A stretch of DNA of 23,929 bases from Lachnospiraceae bacterium UBA7225 (GTDB taxonomy: Bacteria; Bacillota; Clostridia; Lachnospirales; Lachnospiraceae), in the NCBI GenBank assembly GCA_002473385.1, contig DKTR01000031.1, positions 1-23,929 of the forward strand, in the 5' to 3' direction. This document shows positions 8,422 to 15,393 of this stretch, in pieces. The notes under the pieces were generated by a model. That model was not told where the DNA came from. It worked only from the letters and a program-made list of their open reading frames with translations, and searched no databases. The position numbers were made by a program, and so were the translations under genes. Numbering within the stretch: the stretch's first letter is position 1; every line of letters begins with the position of its first letter.

Positions 8422-9390
8422 CTACACTATTTCCCGGACATTGGATATTACATGAAGTCCGTCTTTTTCCTTTACTACTTCAAAAACAAGCGGATTCTCC
8501 TCTGCCCACCGGGCATCCGCCTGCGCCTTTTCACTCCACAGGCGATAGCTCTCCACAAAACCGCCGTGTATCATCTCTTCCGCCTCCAGCCGTGCCTGCA
8601 CTGCCTCATCGAAGGTCTTATATTTCCCCAGATAAAAACGACGCCCCTTAAACCCGATATTTACCCGGTATCCGCCCCGCCTGGTCTCATTCACACCACG
8701 GAAGCCGCTGGTATTATCGCTGCGGTATTTCCGCTTTTCCAGCCACTCGATGCAGGTACCGTCCACTCTCGTCAGCCGGTCTCTGATACTGTCCTGTACT
8801 TCTTTGCGCAGGCAGCCGCAGCTTTTCTGCGCGCCGCTCAAAAGAGCGTCCCGTGTAACCTCGACCTCCTTGCCGCAGTCACAACGGCAGCGCCAGTACA
8901 CAGAGGCTTTTTTGCTTTTCTCTTTTGTCGGTTCCAGCACCACCAGGCGTCCGAAACGCTGTCCGGCAAGGTCTGCCTTCATATGATTCATCCACAGATT
9001 CACACAGCCGCAGCTCAATGCCCGCCCCGATTTTAAGCTCTGCGAAGACACGATCTTTGTATTGCCGCAGTCGCACAGACAGTTCCAGTACGCATGTCCC
9101 CGGCTGCTTTTTGCGCGTGACTGCACTGTCAGCTTTCCAAACCGTTGTCCGGTAAGGTCTGCCGCAGTATTTCTTCCCCTCGAAACAGCTTTGGGAATGC
9201 AGCCGCAGTCTGTTACTGTTCCGCGCTGCAGATATTTTGTATTGGCCAGGATTTCCCGTCCGCAGTCACACCGGCAGCGCCATACCACATAGCCGCAGAA
9301 GCGTTCTTCTGTCTTCTCAAGCGCCGTAAGATGTCCGAACCGCTGCCCTGTCAGATCCTTACTCTTTCCTGCCATTGCTCTTTCCGCCAT
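8422..9390 (-). CDS. Three-module zinc-type / AP2-domain protein
   Basis: Not assignable to a named gene. The protein carries three tandem copies (about 53 residues each) of a module beginning D-L-T/A-G-Q-R-F-G-x-L and continuing W-x-C-x-C-D-C-G, then C-G-C. In numbering from the upstream TTG (9417) they span 21-73, 87-138 and 149-202. Each has five Cys, suggesting zinc binding. They are followed by an AP2-like DNA-binding domain (about 236-285: SGFRGV, YRVNIGFKGRRFYLGKYKTFDEAV). Such modules plus AP2 are typical of phage and mobile-element proteins, some of them homing-endonuclease relatives; I see no nuclease motif here. Possible starts are ATG 9390 or 9375, both inside the upstream pilin gene (17-32 nt overlap), so it is probably translated from the pilus mRNA. 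It may be a DNA-binding regulator. Confidence 0.8.
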   Translation of the reverse strand: MAERAMAGKSKDLTGQRFGHLTALEKTEERFCGYVVWRCRCDCGREILANTKYLQRGTVTDCGCIPKAVSRGRNTAADLTGQRFGKLTVQSRAKSSRGHAYWNCLCDCGNTKIVSSQSLKSGRALSCGCVNLWMNHMKADLAGQRFGRLVVLEPTKEKSKKASVYWRCRCDCGKEVEVTRDALLSGAQKSCGCLRKEVQDSIRDRLTRVDGTCIEWLEKRKYRSDNTSGFRGVNETRRGGYRVNIGFKGRRFYLGKYKTFDEAVQARLEAEEMIHGGFVESYRLWSEKAQADARWAEENPLVFEVVKEKDGLHVISNVREIV

Positions 9391-10078
9391 TTCCTGCCTG
9401 CTGTTTTTTTCGTGCAACGAACACAGCAGAGACTATGATTGCCGCAGCTATCATCAGCGCGATCCACAGCGCCAGATTAGAACTATCTCCGGTTTTCGGC
9501 GCACTGCTCTTATCTGTCTCTGTCTGCTTTGCAGTCTGTTTTTCTGTTTCCGTCTCCGGTTCTGTTTCCGATTCTGTCTCAGTCTCCGGCTCTGTCACAT
9601 AGACGTTCGCAAAAACAGCACAGTCCAGCTTTTCGCTTTCCTCATTGCGGTACAGAACAGAGATTGCCCCGAGACCGCCTGCCTCATTATTTGTCACAGT
9701 AACAGTCAGACGATACACCGAATTGTCATACGTGCAGTCCGCATTAGAGCCGCTCTGCTGACTGATTGTGTAATGATAAATTCCTACCTTCGAGAAGCGG
9801 ATTACCGGAAAGCTTTCTGTATTCCCACCGGAAATTACCAGCGTGCAGGCGCCATCCGCGCTGCCCTGCGGCATCGGATTGGAAGCGTCATCCGCTTTCA
9901 GTACGACGGAAAAATCTTCAGCCGCCTCCGGCAGCGTACCGGACAGAGTGATCTGTACCGGAACCTCTGTAATCAGTGCCTCCGCAGCAGCAACCTCTGA
10001 CGGTACAAATCCAATCATGCCGAATACGGCAAGTACAAATGCCATCAGAATTCCTTGTCTCCATGTTTTCATTTTCAT
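9359..10078 (-). CDS. Small pilin, probable basal (FctB-like) subunit
   Basis: Secreted, wall-anchored protein of 239 residues. A signal peptide covers about 1-32. One Spy0128/FctA-type pilin domain spans about 38-161; YDNSVYRLTVTVTN is characteristic. A Glu/Thr repeat linker follows (162-190), then the sorting signal APKTG (193-197), a membrane helix and a basic tail. In the pilin domain the Lys and Glu expected for an intramolecular isopeptide bond are replaced (Ile43, Gln107), while the Asn (158) remains. The LPXTG-like APKTG differs from the DTG-type signals of the other two pilus proteins, which fits a base subunit attached to peptidoglycan by a housekeeping sortase not in this window. 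It starts 6 nt after the sortase gene. Confidence 0.82.
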   Translation of the reverse strand: MKMKTWRQGILMAFVLAVFGMIGFVPSEVAAAEALITEVPVQITLSGTLPEAAEDFSVVLKADDASNPMPQGSADGACTLVISGGNTESFPVIRFSKVGIYHYTISQQSGSNADCTYDNSVYRLTVTVTNNEAGGLGAISVLYRNEESEKLDCAVFANVYVTEPETETESETEPETETEKQTAKQTETDKSSAPKTGDSSNLALWIALMIAAAIIVSAVFVARKKQQAGNGGKSNGRKE

Positions 10079-10084
10079 ATCCTC

Positions 10085-10852
10085 CTATTCACTGACATGT
10101 GGTTTCATCACTGTCAGAATAATGGTCCTTGCATCTGTGAATTCTGAAGAGCAGGTGGAAAGCGCCAGAATCTGGCTGTCTCCATCCGTCTGCCGCAGAT
10201 CTGCGACCGTATCCGCATCATAGTACAATGCCTTCTGTTCTACAAAATCCAGCAGGGAATGTATGTCATCCTGGTGCTGCTGCGGATCGAAGATCATATT
10301 CTCCGATGCCTGTACCAGCAGACAGGCATAAATTTCCAGGTCATAGGTCCTGTCCGGCAAAATCAGTGTTCCTGTCTTATTTGCACTAAAAAAGGACTTC
10401 TCCTCAAATTTATCGAGGTCTCCAAACATATTTCCATTCGCCATGTGATGTCCATAGAGCAGCGAATAGGTATCGCCAAATCCGCGGTCACTGCGGGAAT
10501 CCAGAAAAATGCTGCCTGCCATGGCAAATTTCCCATATACATCCGTATTAATATAGGTAAGGTTTGTCTCTCCCTGTAAAACGGGGTAATCAATATTTGT
10601 GTTGTCTATGGTGATCCACGCACAGACATCGGGGTTGACTGCCAGCAGTTCCTCGAAAGAAGCTCCGCCCGTTTCCATGACTACGGGCTTTAATTTAATC
10701 ATGTCCGCCTGCACATTTTCTGCTGCCGAATATACCCTGCTGTTGTCCCACAGCGCATATGCGGAATACAGCCCTGCCGTGCAGAGACATAAGGCTACTA
10801 TAAAAGAGACCAGGGCATTTGCCGCCCTCAGCAATGCTCCCGCTAAACGCAT
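10085..10852 (-). CDS. Class B sortase, probable pilin polymerase
   Basis: Membrane-anchored transpeptidase that cleaves sorting signals and links pilin subunits through Lys side chains. An N-terminal signal anchor (about 8-32) precedes the class B fold. Catalytic residues are visible: His135 in YGHHM, Cys234 in LSTCSSEF and Arg242 in TDART. Class B sortases usually handle haem-uptake proteins, but the streptococcal FCT pilus polymerase (SrtC) is also class B. The position here, between backbone and small pilin genes, matches that locus. The ATG follows GGGAG with 9-nt spacing. Confidence 0.9.
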   Translation of the reverse strand: MRLAGALLRAANALVSFIVALCLCTAGLYSAYALWDNSRVYSAAENVQADMIKLKPVVMETGGASFEELLAVNPDVCAWITIDNTNIDYPVLQGETNLTYINTDVYGKFAMAGSIFLDSRSDRGFGDTYSLLYGHHMANGNMFGDLDKFEEKSFFSANKTGTLILPDRTYDLEIYACLLVQASENMIFDPQQHQDDIHSLLDFVEQKALYYDADTVADLRQTDGDSQILALSTCSSEFTDARTIILTVMKPHVSE

Positions 10853-10887
10853 ACAGTTCCACTCCCTGTATCATGCGGCTTCCCGTC

Positions 10888-10906
10888 CCCCGGAGCAGCT
10901 CCGGGG
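10888..10906 (-). other. GC-rich hairpin between backbone pilin and sortase genes
   Basis: CCCCGGAG and CTCCGGGG form a perfect 8-bp stem with a 3-nt loop in the 103-nt gap. No T run follows on either strand, so it is not a classical terminator. It may attenuate transcription or protect the upstream pilin mRNA end, which would favour more pilin than sortase. Confidence 0.5.
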
Positions 10907-10955
10907 ATGTGGTCAGCCATTCAGTAATTATCTTCAGATGTTACCAGTGCCGGAT

Positions 10956-11924
10956 TTAGCGGTTTGCAGAAAAGCGCTTTCTTACAAACAGAACCACTGC
11001 GCATACTGCAACCAGGGCAAGCATCATAATGTACGGCATGTTGTCAAGGTTGATACCGGTATCAACTGTGGTGCCCTTCGTGTTAGTCACAACTGCGTTA
11101 GCAGTACCCACAGCGATCGTTCCATTTCCATTCTCATATGTTACGGTGTAACCCTTGCTGCCATCAGAAAAGTTTGCATCATCATCTTCAGTATGCTTCG
11201 CCTGCTCTGTTACAGTATAAGTAACACCTGCAGGAATGTTGGAGAATGTTATATCTTCATCATTAGCAATGGAAATCGTCCTTGTAACAGTACCATCTTC
11301 CTTCCAATCACTTGCAGCGATCGTCCCAGCTCCGCCATAGCTGATTGCACTCTTTACTTCTTTGCCTTCCGCAACAGTGAACGTCACATCAATATCAAAC
11401 TTCTGTGTGGAGCTTGCAAGGTTTCCGGCAACTTTTTTTCTGACAGTCAGAGAACCCAGATCATAATTATTTACAATTCCACTAATCTTCTTTTGGTCCG
11501 TACCCATTGTAGTAAACGAAATCTGAGTATCCAGTTTATTATCTCCATCTGCATCATTTGTTACCAGAACCTGTACATTAAAGGACTCTTGCGAATAAGT
11601 AACACCCTGCGTATTACCCGCAACTTCAGTAACAGTGTAGTTATACTTACCTACTTTTTGGTAGCCTGGAAGAATAAAGTCTATACTCTGAGGATTGCCG
11701 GTAATATCCGTGTCAGAAATACCGATCATCATAGAGCTATCCGGATTACCTGCATCAGCAGTTACTGTAAATTGCAGTTTTTCTGCCGGAATTGCATCTC
11801 CACCGTTGACAGTATAGCTTTTCGTAAAGCTTTTAATCTCGCTTGCTTCTGCAAACACTGCTGCTCCCATATTCAGCACCATAGCTGCTGAAAAAACAAT
11901 TGCTGCAATTTTTTTCATTTTCAT
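10956..11924 (-). CDS. Major backbone pilin, FctA/Spy0128-type
   Basis: Shaft subunit of a sortase-assembled pilus, 322 residues. The signal peptide covers 1-25. Domain 1 (about 27-155) carries a candidate isopeptide triad Lys35, Glu100, Asn152 or 153. Domain 2 (about 157-283) carries Lys163 or 164, Glu240, Asn281. The sorting signal is VDTGI (287-291), then a membrane helix and the tail VRKRFSANR. Lys145/146 lie 7 residues before the Asn pair of domain 1, the same spacing as the polymerising Lys161 to Asn168 in Spy0128, so one is the likely inter-subunit link. The ribosome site GGGAGG is strong. It sits between the sipA-like and sortase genes, as in the streptococcal FCT region. Confidence 0.9.
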   Translation of the reverse strand: MKMKKIAAIVFSAAMVLNMGAAVFAEASEIKSFTKSYTVNGGDAIPAEKLQFTVTADAGNPDSSMMIGISDTDITGNPQSIDFILPGYQKVGKYNYTVTEVAGNTQGVTYSQESFNVQVLVTNDADGDNKLDTQISFTTMGTDQKKISGIVNNYDLGSLTVRKKVAGNLASSTQKFDIDVTFTVAEGKEVKSAISYGGAGTIAASDWKEDGTVTRTISIANDEDITFSNIPAGVTYTVTEQAKHTEDDDANFSDGSKGYTVTYENGNGTIAVGTANAVVTNTKGTTVDTGINLDNMPYIMMLALVAVCAVVLFVRKRFSANR

Positions 11925-12025
11925 GATTGTTTTCCTCCCTGGAATTTTAATAATATATTTTTATGAACAGCCTTTCGGCAGATCATACTGTTTGATATGC
12001 GCATTTTTACGCTTTATTTTGCGGT

Positions 12026-12646
12026 CTACAGACCTCTTCTGCGAAGGATGGTGATGACCTTTCCTTTCACATCATTCATTGAAATTGCTCCCAGCATCCG
12101 GCTGTCCATCGTCTGTGTCCGGTAATCGCCGAGCACAAAGAGATGTCCTTCCGGCACTGCATAGGGATATTCCAAGTCTCCTTCCGCATATGTCGGATAA
12201 AGAATTTCCCCGCTCTGTGCTGTTCCGTTGACAAGAAGCGTCCCGCTGTCATCCAGCGTCACTACATCTGTCCCGCGGGCAGCGATGCGCCCGATGTGCT
12301 CTTCCCCGTTCACCTCATAAACCACAACATCATTCTTTGCGTATTCCTGCTGCAGCCGGAAAGCAAACACCAGATCGCCGTCTTTCAGCGCCGGAAACAT
12401 CCCGTTCCCGGACACCTGCGTAATCAGAAAAACTTGTGTGAGAAGAAGCCAGCCTGCTGCTGCAAGAAGCACAAGACGGATCAGGAGGCTTATATATCCT
12501 CTTCTGATTTCTTTCTTCCGTCTCTGCTTCTCCGCCTGTGCAGCCCGCGCACTTCTGCCGCGTGCCCGCCGCTCCTGCGCAGACCGTTCTCCGTATGTCT
12601 CCCGCTCCAGCGACGTTCTGCCTCTTTCCCGTCTTTCCTCCGTCAT
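12026..12646 (-). CDS. SipA-like signal-peptidase homologue without catalytic dyad (pilus chaperone)
   Basis: Type I signal-peptidase fold, 206 residues, with a long basic cytoplasmic N terminus (1-50), one membrane helix (about 51-75) and an outside domain. The catalytic Ser box reads SGNGMFPAL, with Gly82 where the nucleophile Ser should be. The general-base Lys box reads HIGRIAARG, with Gly119 in place of Lys. The structural box GDYRTQTMDSR (173-183) is conserved. Streptococcal SipA, needed for FCT pilus polymerisation, likewise lacks Ser and Lys, so an assembly-chaperone role is inferred. Its ATG overlaps the stop of the adhesin gene (TAATG), indicating coupled translation. Confidence 0.88.
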   Translation of the reverse strand: MTEERRERGRTSLERETYGERSAQERRARGRSARAAQAEKQRRKKEIRRGYISLLIRLVLLAAAGWLLLTQVFLITQVSGNGMFPALKDGDLVFAFRLQQEYAKNDVVVYEVNGEEHIGRIAARGTDVVTLDDSGTLLVNGTAQSGEILYPTYAEGDLEYPYAVPEGHLFVLGDYRTQTMDSRMLGAISMNDVKGKVITILRRRGL

Positions 12647-14982
12647 TACTTCCTCCGCCGGTTATTTATGCGCTGCTTTCTCTGTCTGCTGATTACAAAC
12701 AGAACCGCTCCTGCAAGTACAATCACCAGGATGACGATATATGGAAGAGAATCCAGCGAAATGCCGGTGTCAGGATATCCTTCCCTGTTATTGGTAACAA
12801 CGATCTTCTTGTCAGTTGTATTGATAGTGAATTTCATCGTTCCATCAACCGCATTCTGAGATGCATCACCATATACTGCAGAAGTTATATAACCATTGGC
12901 ATCCGTTTCGGTCAGGGTCAGTTCCATATCAACCGGAATATTTTCAATCGTTTGCTTTTCTCCATTTTTCAGAGTGAAACTTCCCGTCTCACTGCCGCAG
13001 CTATAATTAAAATGAAATTCTTTCGTATAATCTCCCAGACCGCCTGTTACATTCTTTTCAACAATGATACTGGTAGTTGCGGGGATATACCGCGCATAGA
13101 AATTTACCGTACCGTCTGCCAGTTCACTCGTGTTCGGTGTATAATCCCATCCATCATCAGCAATTTTGTTACCCGCTTCGTTGTACCAGCCGTCGAACTT
13201 GTAGGTGATGCCATCAACTACCTTAGTTTCCGGAATCGTCTGTTCATTTGTATATTTCTGAACAGCATCCGGTACACCTTTTACAATCTTTTTATTCTCG
13301 GCACTTACATTGGTATATCCCGTCTCCCCCGGCATTTGCACATTGAATCTTGCAACATAGGCTTTACTGCACACCACGCTGATTGTGCAGTCAATGTGCT
13401 TATCCGGACTAGTACCATTATTCCTGGAAATTTTGTAAGGTATCAGTGTGATTTCCTCGATATCATCCAACTGTAAATCTGCGATTCCAAGATCGGTTTT
13501 CAGCTGTTCTTTGTAGTTGTTGTAAACTGCCTGGTATACTGTATTGAGGTAATAATCCCTGTTCAAAGTCCATGCAGCACCGTTTGCTGTACCGTCCGGC
13601 CATGAAACAATGTACCCGGAAATATCTGTGTTTTTACGGACAATATTTTCAGTCGACCCATCCGTCCCCGCTGTCCATGTTGCATCGTTTGGAATCTTTA
13701 CTGTTGCATTGTTTCCGTAATACTGAACCACATCACCCCACTGGTTAGTCGCATTACTATCCGGATCACTGGTAGGAGTCAGCAGATAATAGACCCGGGC
13801 GCCTTCATTCTTACTTGGTGCTGCCTCGGTAACTGTTACCTGGTAGGTTTCTATGCCATTGGAATTACAATTCCATCCGTGGGGGTGGTACCAACTATCA
13901 TTGTTGCAATATCTATGCGTAATTGTCACTTTACCGGGCTTCTTTCCTGTTACAACTCCTCCCGAATTTACAGAAGCAATTGTGCTATCACTGGATTCCC
14001 AGCTTGAATTTGCCGTATTGCCTGAAGTTAATGTAATTGTCTTTCCAGCCTCAACCGTATCCGGTCCGGATATTGCATATGCAGAAACTCCGTCATTCTC
14101 CGCATATACCGCATACAGCACCGGTGAAAAGGTATCAGATGTAAACCCCACCGTACCGGACGGCTCGGCCGCCGCTGTCAGTGTATTCGTGATGTTTCCA
14201 TTCTCATCGGCGTGATAGACGCGCGCCTCTTCCGCCTCGTCCACAATATCCATGCCGGAATATTCAACACGGACAGCGCCGTCCAGATCGTGCATCTCTT
14301 TACCGTCGGCATCATAGAAGGTAATGTCGAAACCGATGAGTTGGACGACTTCTTTTTTCTCCAGCGTGTCGTTGATTGTCCGCTCGGCAGTGTCAAGCAC
14401 ATCTTCCGCAAGCGGCTTCACTGTCACAGTTGTTCCAACCGGAAGAATACCTTCCGGAGCATGGATGTTCACCACGATTCCGTCTACCGTCGTATTGTAT
14501 GTAAACTCCGGTCTTGTCTCTTCTGTAATTTTCTCTGTTTCGCTTTCCTTCTCAGAGCTTTCTTCCTCTGTAACATTTTCGCTGCCTGCTTCACTGGCTG
14601 TTTCACTGACAGCCTCACTGGCGTTCTCTGTCACATTCTCTGTCACATTTTCTGACGCCTCAGTATCTCCCGGCAGCTCAGTTCCGTTTTCGCCAGTCTC
14701 TTCTGCCGGTGTCTCTGAAGGAACCATACCCTCATTTCTTCCCGTCTCTTCCTGCACTGGCTCTGTCTCGGGTCCGCCGGTAGTCTCCTCCTGGATAGAT
14801 GCCGGCATTTCTGTTTCATACGCAGCAGACTGCATTACTTCCGTTTCCGTGCTGCCATCCGCAGTAAGCTCTGTCAGCCCGGTTTCCTCTGCAATTACGG
14901 AAAATCCGCTTCCGCAGACCAAGGACATAACCATGACCAGCGCCATCAGGAATGTCAACGATTTTCTCACTTTCCTTTGCAT
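12646..14982 (-). CDS. Large pilus-associated surface adhesin, probable tip protein
   Basis: Secreted wall protein of 778 residues. The signal peptide covers 1-32. A Glu/Thr/Ser-rich low-complexity stalk follows (about 33-157, repeats such as ENVTENVTENASE). Next are a domain common in clostridial surface proteins (about 160-293), a Big_2 Ig-like domain (about 305-386), an unrecognised domain (about 390-550), an InlB-repeat-like segment (about 575-633: YKFDGWYNEAG) and a prealbumin-like domain (about 638-733) with candidate isopeptide residues Lys643, Glu692, Asn731/732. The sorting signal is PDTGI (737-741), with helix and basic tail. The ATG at 14982 is chosen because GGAG lies 8 nt upstream and the signal peptide begins there; the frame is open to 15039. 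First gene after the invertible promoter. Its place matches streptococcal Cpa, but no Cpa-type thioester Cys motif is seen. Confidence 0.85.
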   Translation of the reverse strand: MQRKVRKSLTFLMALVMVMSLVCGSGFSVIAEETGLTELTADGSTETEVMQSAAYETEMPASIQEETTGGPETEPVQEETGRNEGMVPSETPAEETGENGTELPGDTEASENVTENVTENASEAVSETASEAGSENVTEEESSEKESETEKITEETRPEFTYNTTVDGIVVNIHAPEGILPVGTTVTVKPLAEDVLDTAERTINDTLEKKEVVQLIGFDITFYDADGKEMHDLDGAVRVEYSGMDIVDEAEEARVYHADENGNITNTLTAAAEPSGTVGFTSDTFSPVLYAVYAENDGVSAYAISGPDTVEAGKTITLTSGNTANSSWESSDSTIASVNSGGVVTGKKPGKVTITHRYCNNDSWYHPHGWNCNSNGIETYQVTVTEAAPSKNEGARVYYLLTPTSDPDSNATNQWGDVVQYYGNNATVKIPNDATWTAGTDGSTENIVRKNTDISGYIVSWPDGTANGAAWTLNRDYYLNTVYQAVYNNYKEQLKTDLGIADLQLDDIEEITLIPYKISRNNGTSPDKHIDCTISVVCSKAYVARFNVQMPGETGYTNVSAENKKIVKGVPDAVQKYTNEQTIPETKVVDGITYKFDGWYNEAGNKIADDGWDYTPNTSELADGTVNFYARYIPATTSIIVEKNVTGGLGDYTKEFHFNYSCGSETGSFTLKNGEKQTIENIPVDMELTLTETDANGYITSAVYGDASQNAVDGTMKFTINTTDKKIVVTNNREGYPDTGISLDSLPYIVILVIVLAGAVLFVISRQRKQRINNRRRK

Positions 14983-15036
14983 TCCACATTCTCCATTCTT
15001 CTTTTTTTCAGACGCACTGTAGAATAACAGCCAATT

Positions 15037-15062
15037 CACTGCATAATATTTGTTATGTGGTA
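15037..15062. repeat. Left inverted repeat of invertible cassette (IRL)
   Basis: The 26-bp sequence is 24/26 identical to the reverse complement of 15269-15294. Within it, half-sites CACTGCATAA and TTATGTGGTA are themselves inverted around a 6-bp asymmetric centre (TATTTG at 15047-15052), the architecture of a tyrosine-recombinase crossover site. Confidence 0.9.
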
Positions 15063-15070
15063 TTTTTCAT

Positions 15071-15103
15071 AAAAAAATACTGCCGGTGACAAAGCACCGG
15101 CAG
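15071..15103 (-). terminator. Strong terminator facing the pilus operon
   Basis: CTGCCGGTG and CACCGGCAG (15080-15088, 15095-15103) form a 9-bp GC-rich stem, followed on the minus strand by TATTTTTTT. In the present orientation it blocks leftward transcripts before the adhesin gene. Confidence 0.9.
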
Positions 15104-15112
15104 CCCAAAAGT

Positions 15113-15135
15113 AAAAAAAACAGCCATTAAATGGC
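15113..15135 (-). terminator. Second, weaker terminator facing the pilus operon
   Basis: GCCAT and ATGGC form a 5-bp stem (15123-15135), followed on the minus strand by TG and an eight-base T run. It sits just upstream (in the leftward direction) of the stronger terminator, giving a tandem pair. Confidence 0.6.
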
Positions 15136-15146
15136 AGGCAGATTAC

Positions 15147-15182
15147 GACCGAAGAAAAAATATTTCAATCGGTCTGTTTTTT
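15147..15182 (+). terminator. Terminator facing right inside the cassette
   Basis: GACCGA (15147-15152) pairs with TCGGTC (15169-15174) across an A/T-rich loop, followed by TGTTTTTT on the plus strand. It lies just upstream of the cassette promoter. After inversion it would face left, between the recombinase gene and the promoter, insulating the switch. Confidence 0.65.
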
Positions 15183-15196
15183 GTGGAAGTTTCATA

Positions 15197-15225
15197 TTGA
15201 ATTTTCTGTATCATGATGCTATAAT
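15197..15225 (+). promoter_or_regulatory. Cassette promoter with extended -10, pointing away from pilus genes
   Basis: TTGAAT (15197-15202), a 17-nt spacer and TATAAT (15220-15225), preceded by TGC to give an extended -10 (TGnTATAAT). It is the best promoter-like element in the cassette. I saw no comparable element on the minus strand, so the pilus operon has no evident promoter in this orientation. Confidence 0.85.
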
Positions 15226-15268
15226 AAAATTCGTTAGTAAATAGATACATATGTAATGACTGCTCTTT

Positions 15269-15294
15269 TACCGCATAACAAATATTATGCGGTG
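15269..15294. repeat. Right inverted repeat of invertible cassette (IRR)
   Basis: Half-sites TACCGCATAA and TTATGCGGTG are inverted around the 6-bp centre CAAATA (15279-15284), which is the reverse complement of the IRL centre. Opposite centre orientation predicts inversion, not deletion. The hairpin is followed by GTTTTTA on the plus strand, so it may also stop transcripts from the cassette promoter. Confidence 0.9.
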
Positions 15295-15393
15295 TTTTTA
15301 TGTGTTCCGTCTCTTACCGGTCTTTCCGTACAGCAGCCCGGGTTATATATCAGAACTTTTCTCCGCAGCCTTCAGCGGTACCTGCCACGTTTC

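Larger units (their letters stand above)
15037..15294. other. Invertible promoter cassette (phase switch) for the pilus operon, OFF orientation
   Basis: A 258-bp segment lies between 26-bp inverted repeats, 54 nt upstream of the adhesin ATG and 99 nt from the end of a tyrosine recombinase gene. It holds one strong promoter, which points right (plus strand) away from the pilus operon, two terminators facing left and one facing right. Recombination at the repeats would map each position x to 30331 minus x. This would put the promoter on the minus strand (-10 near 15106-15111), reading into the pilus genes with a leader of about 115 nt. This is the only stretch over 300 nt without a coding gene in the window (14983-15393), and the switch accounts for most of it. 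Function is inferred from structure. Confidence 0.88.

Noticed and set aside
14521..14680. Tandem repeats in the adhesin gene as a CRISPR or mobile repeat
   Set aside because: They are in-frame codon repeats for a Glu/Thr/Ser-rich stalk, irregular in length, with no spacers.
12646..14982. Thioester domain as in streptococcal Cpa
   Set aside because: The Cys residues present (for example near DCTISVVCSKAY) do not sit in the Cys-Gln thioester motifs of that family.
15269..15300. IRR hairpin followed by GTTTTTA as just a transcription terminator
   Set aside because: The hairpin's near-perfect inverted copy at 15037-15062 has no T run, and both have matching 6-bp centres, so a recombination site explains the pair better. 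A secondary terminator role for the right copy remains possible.
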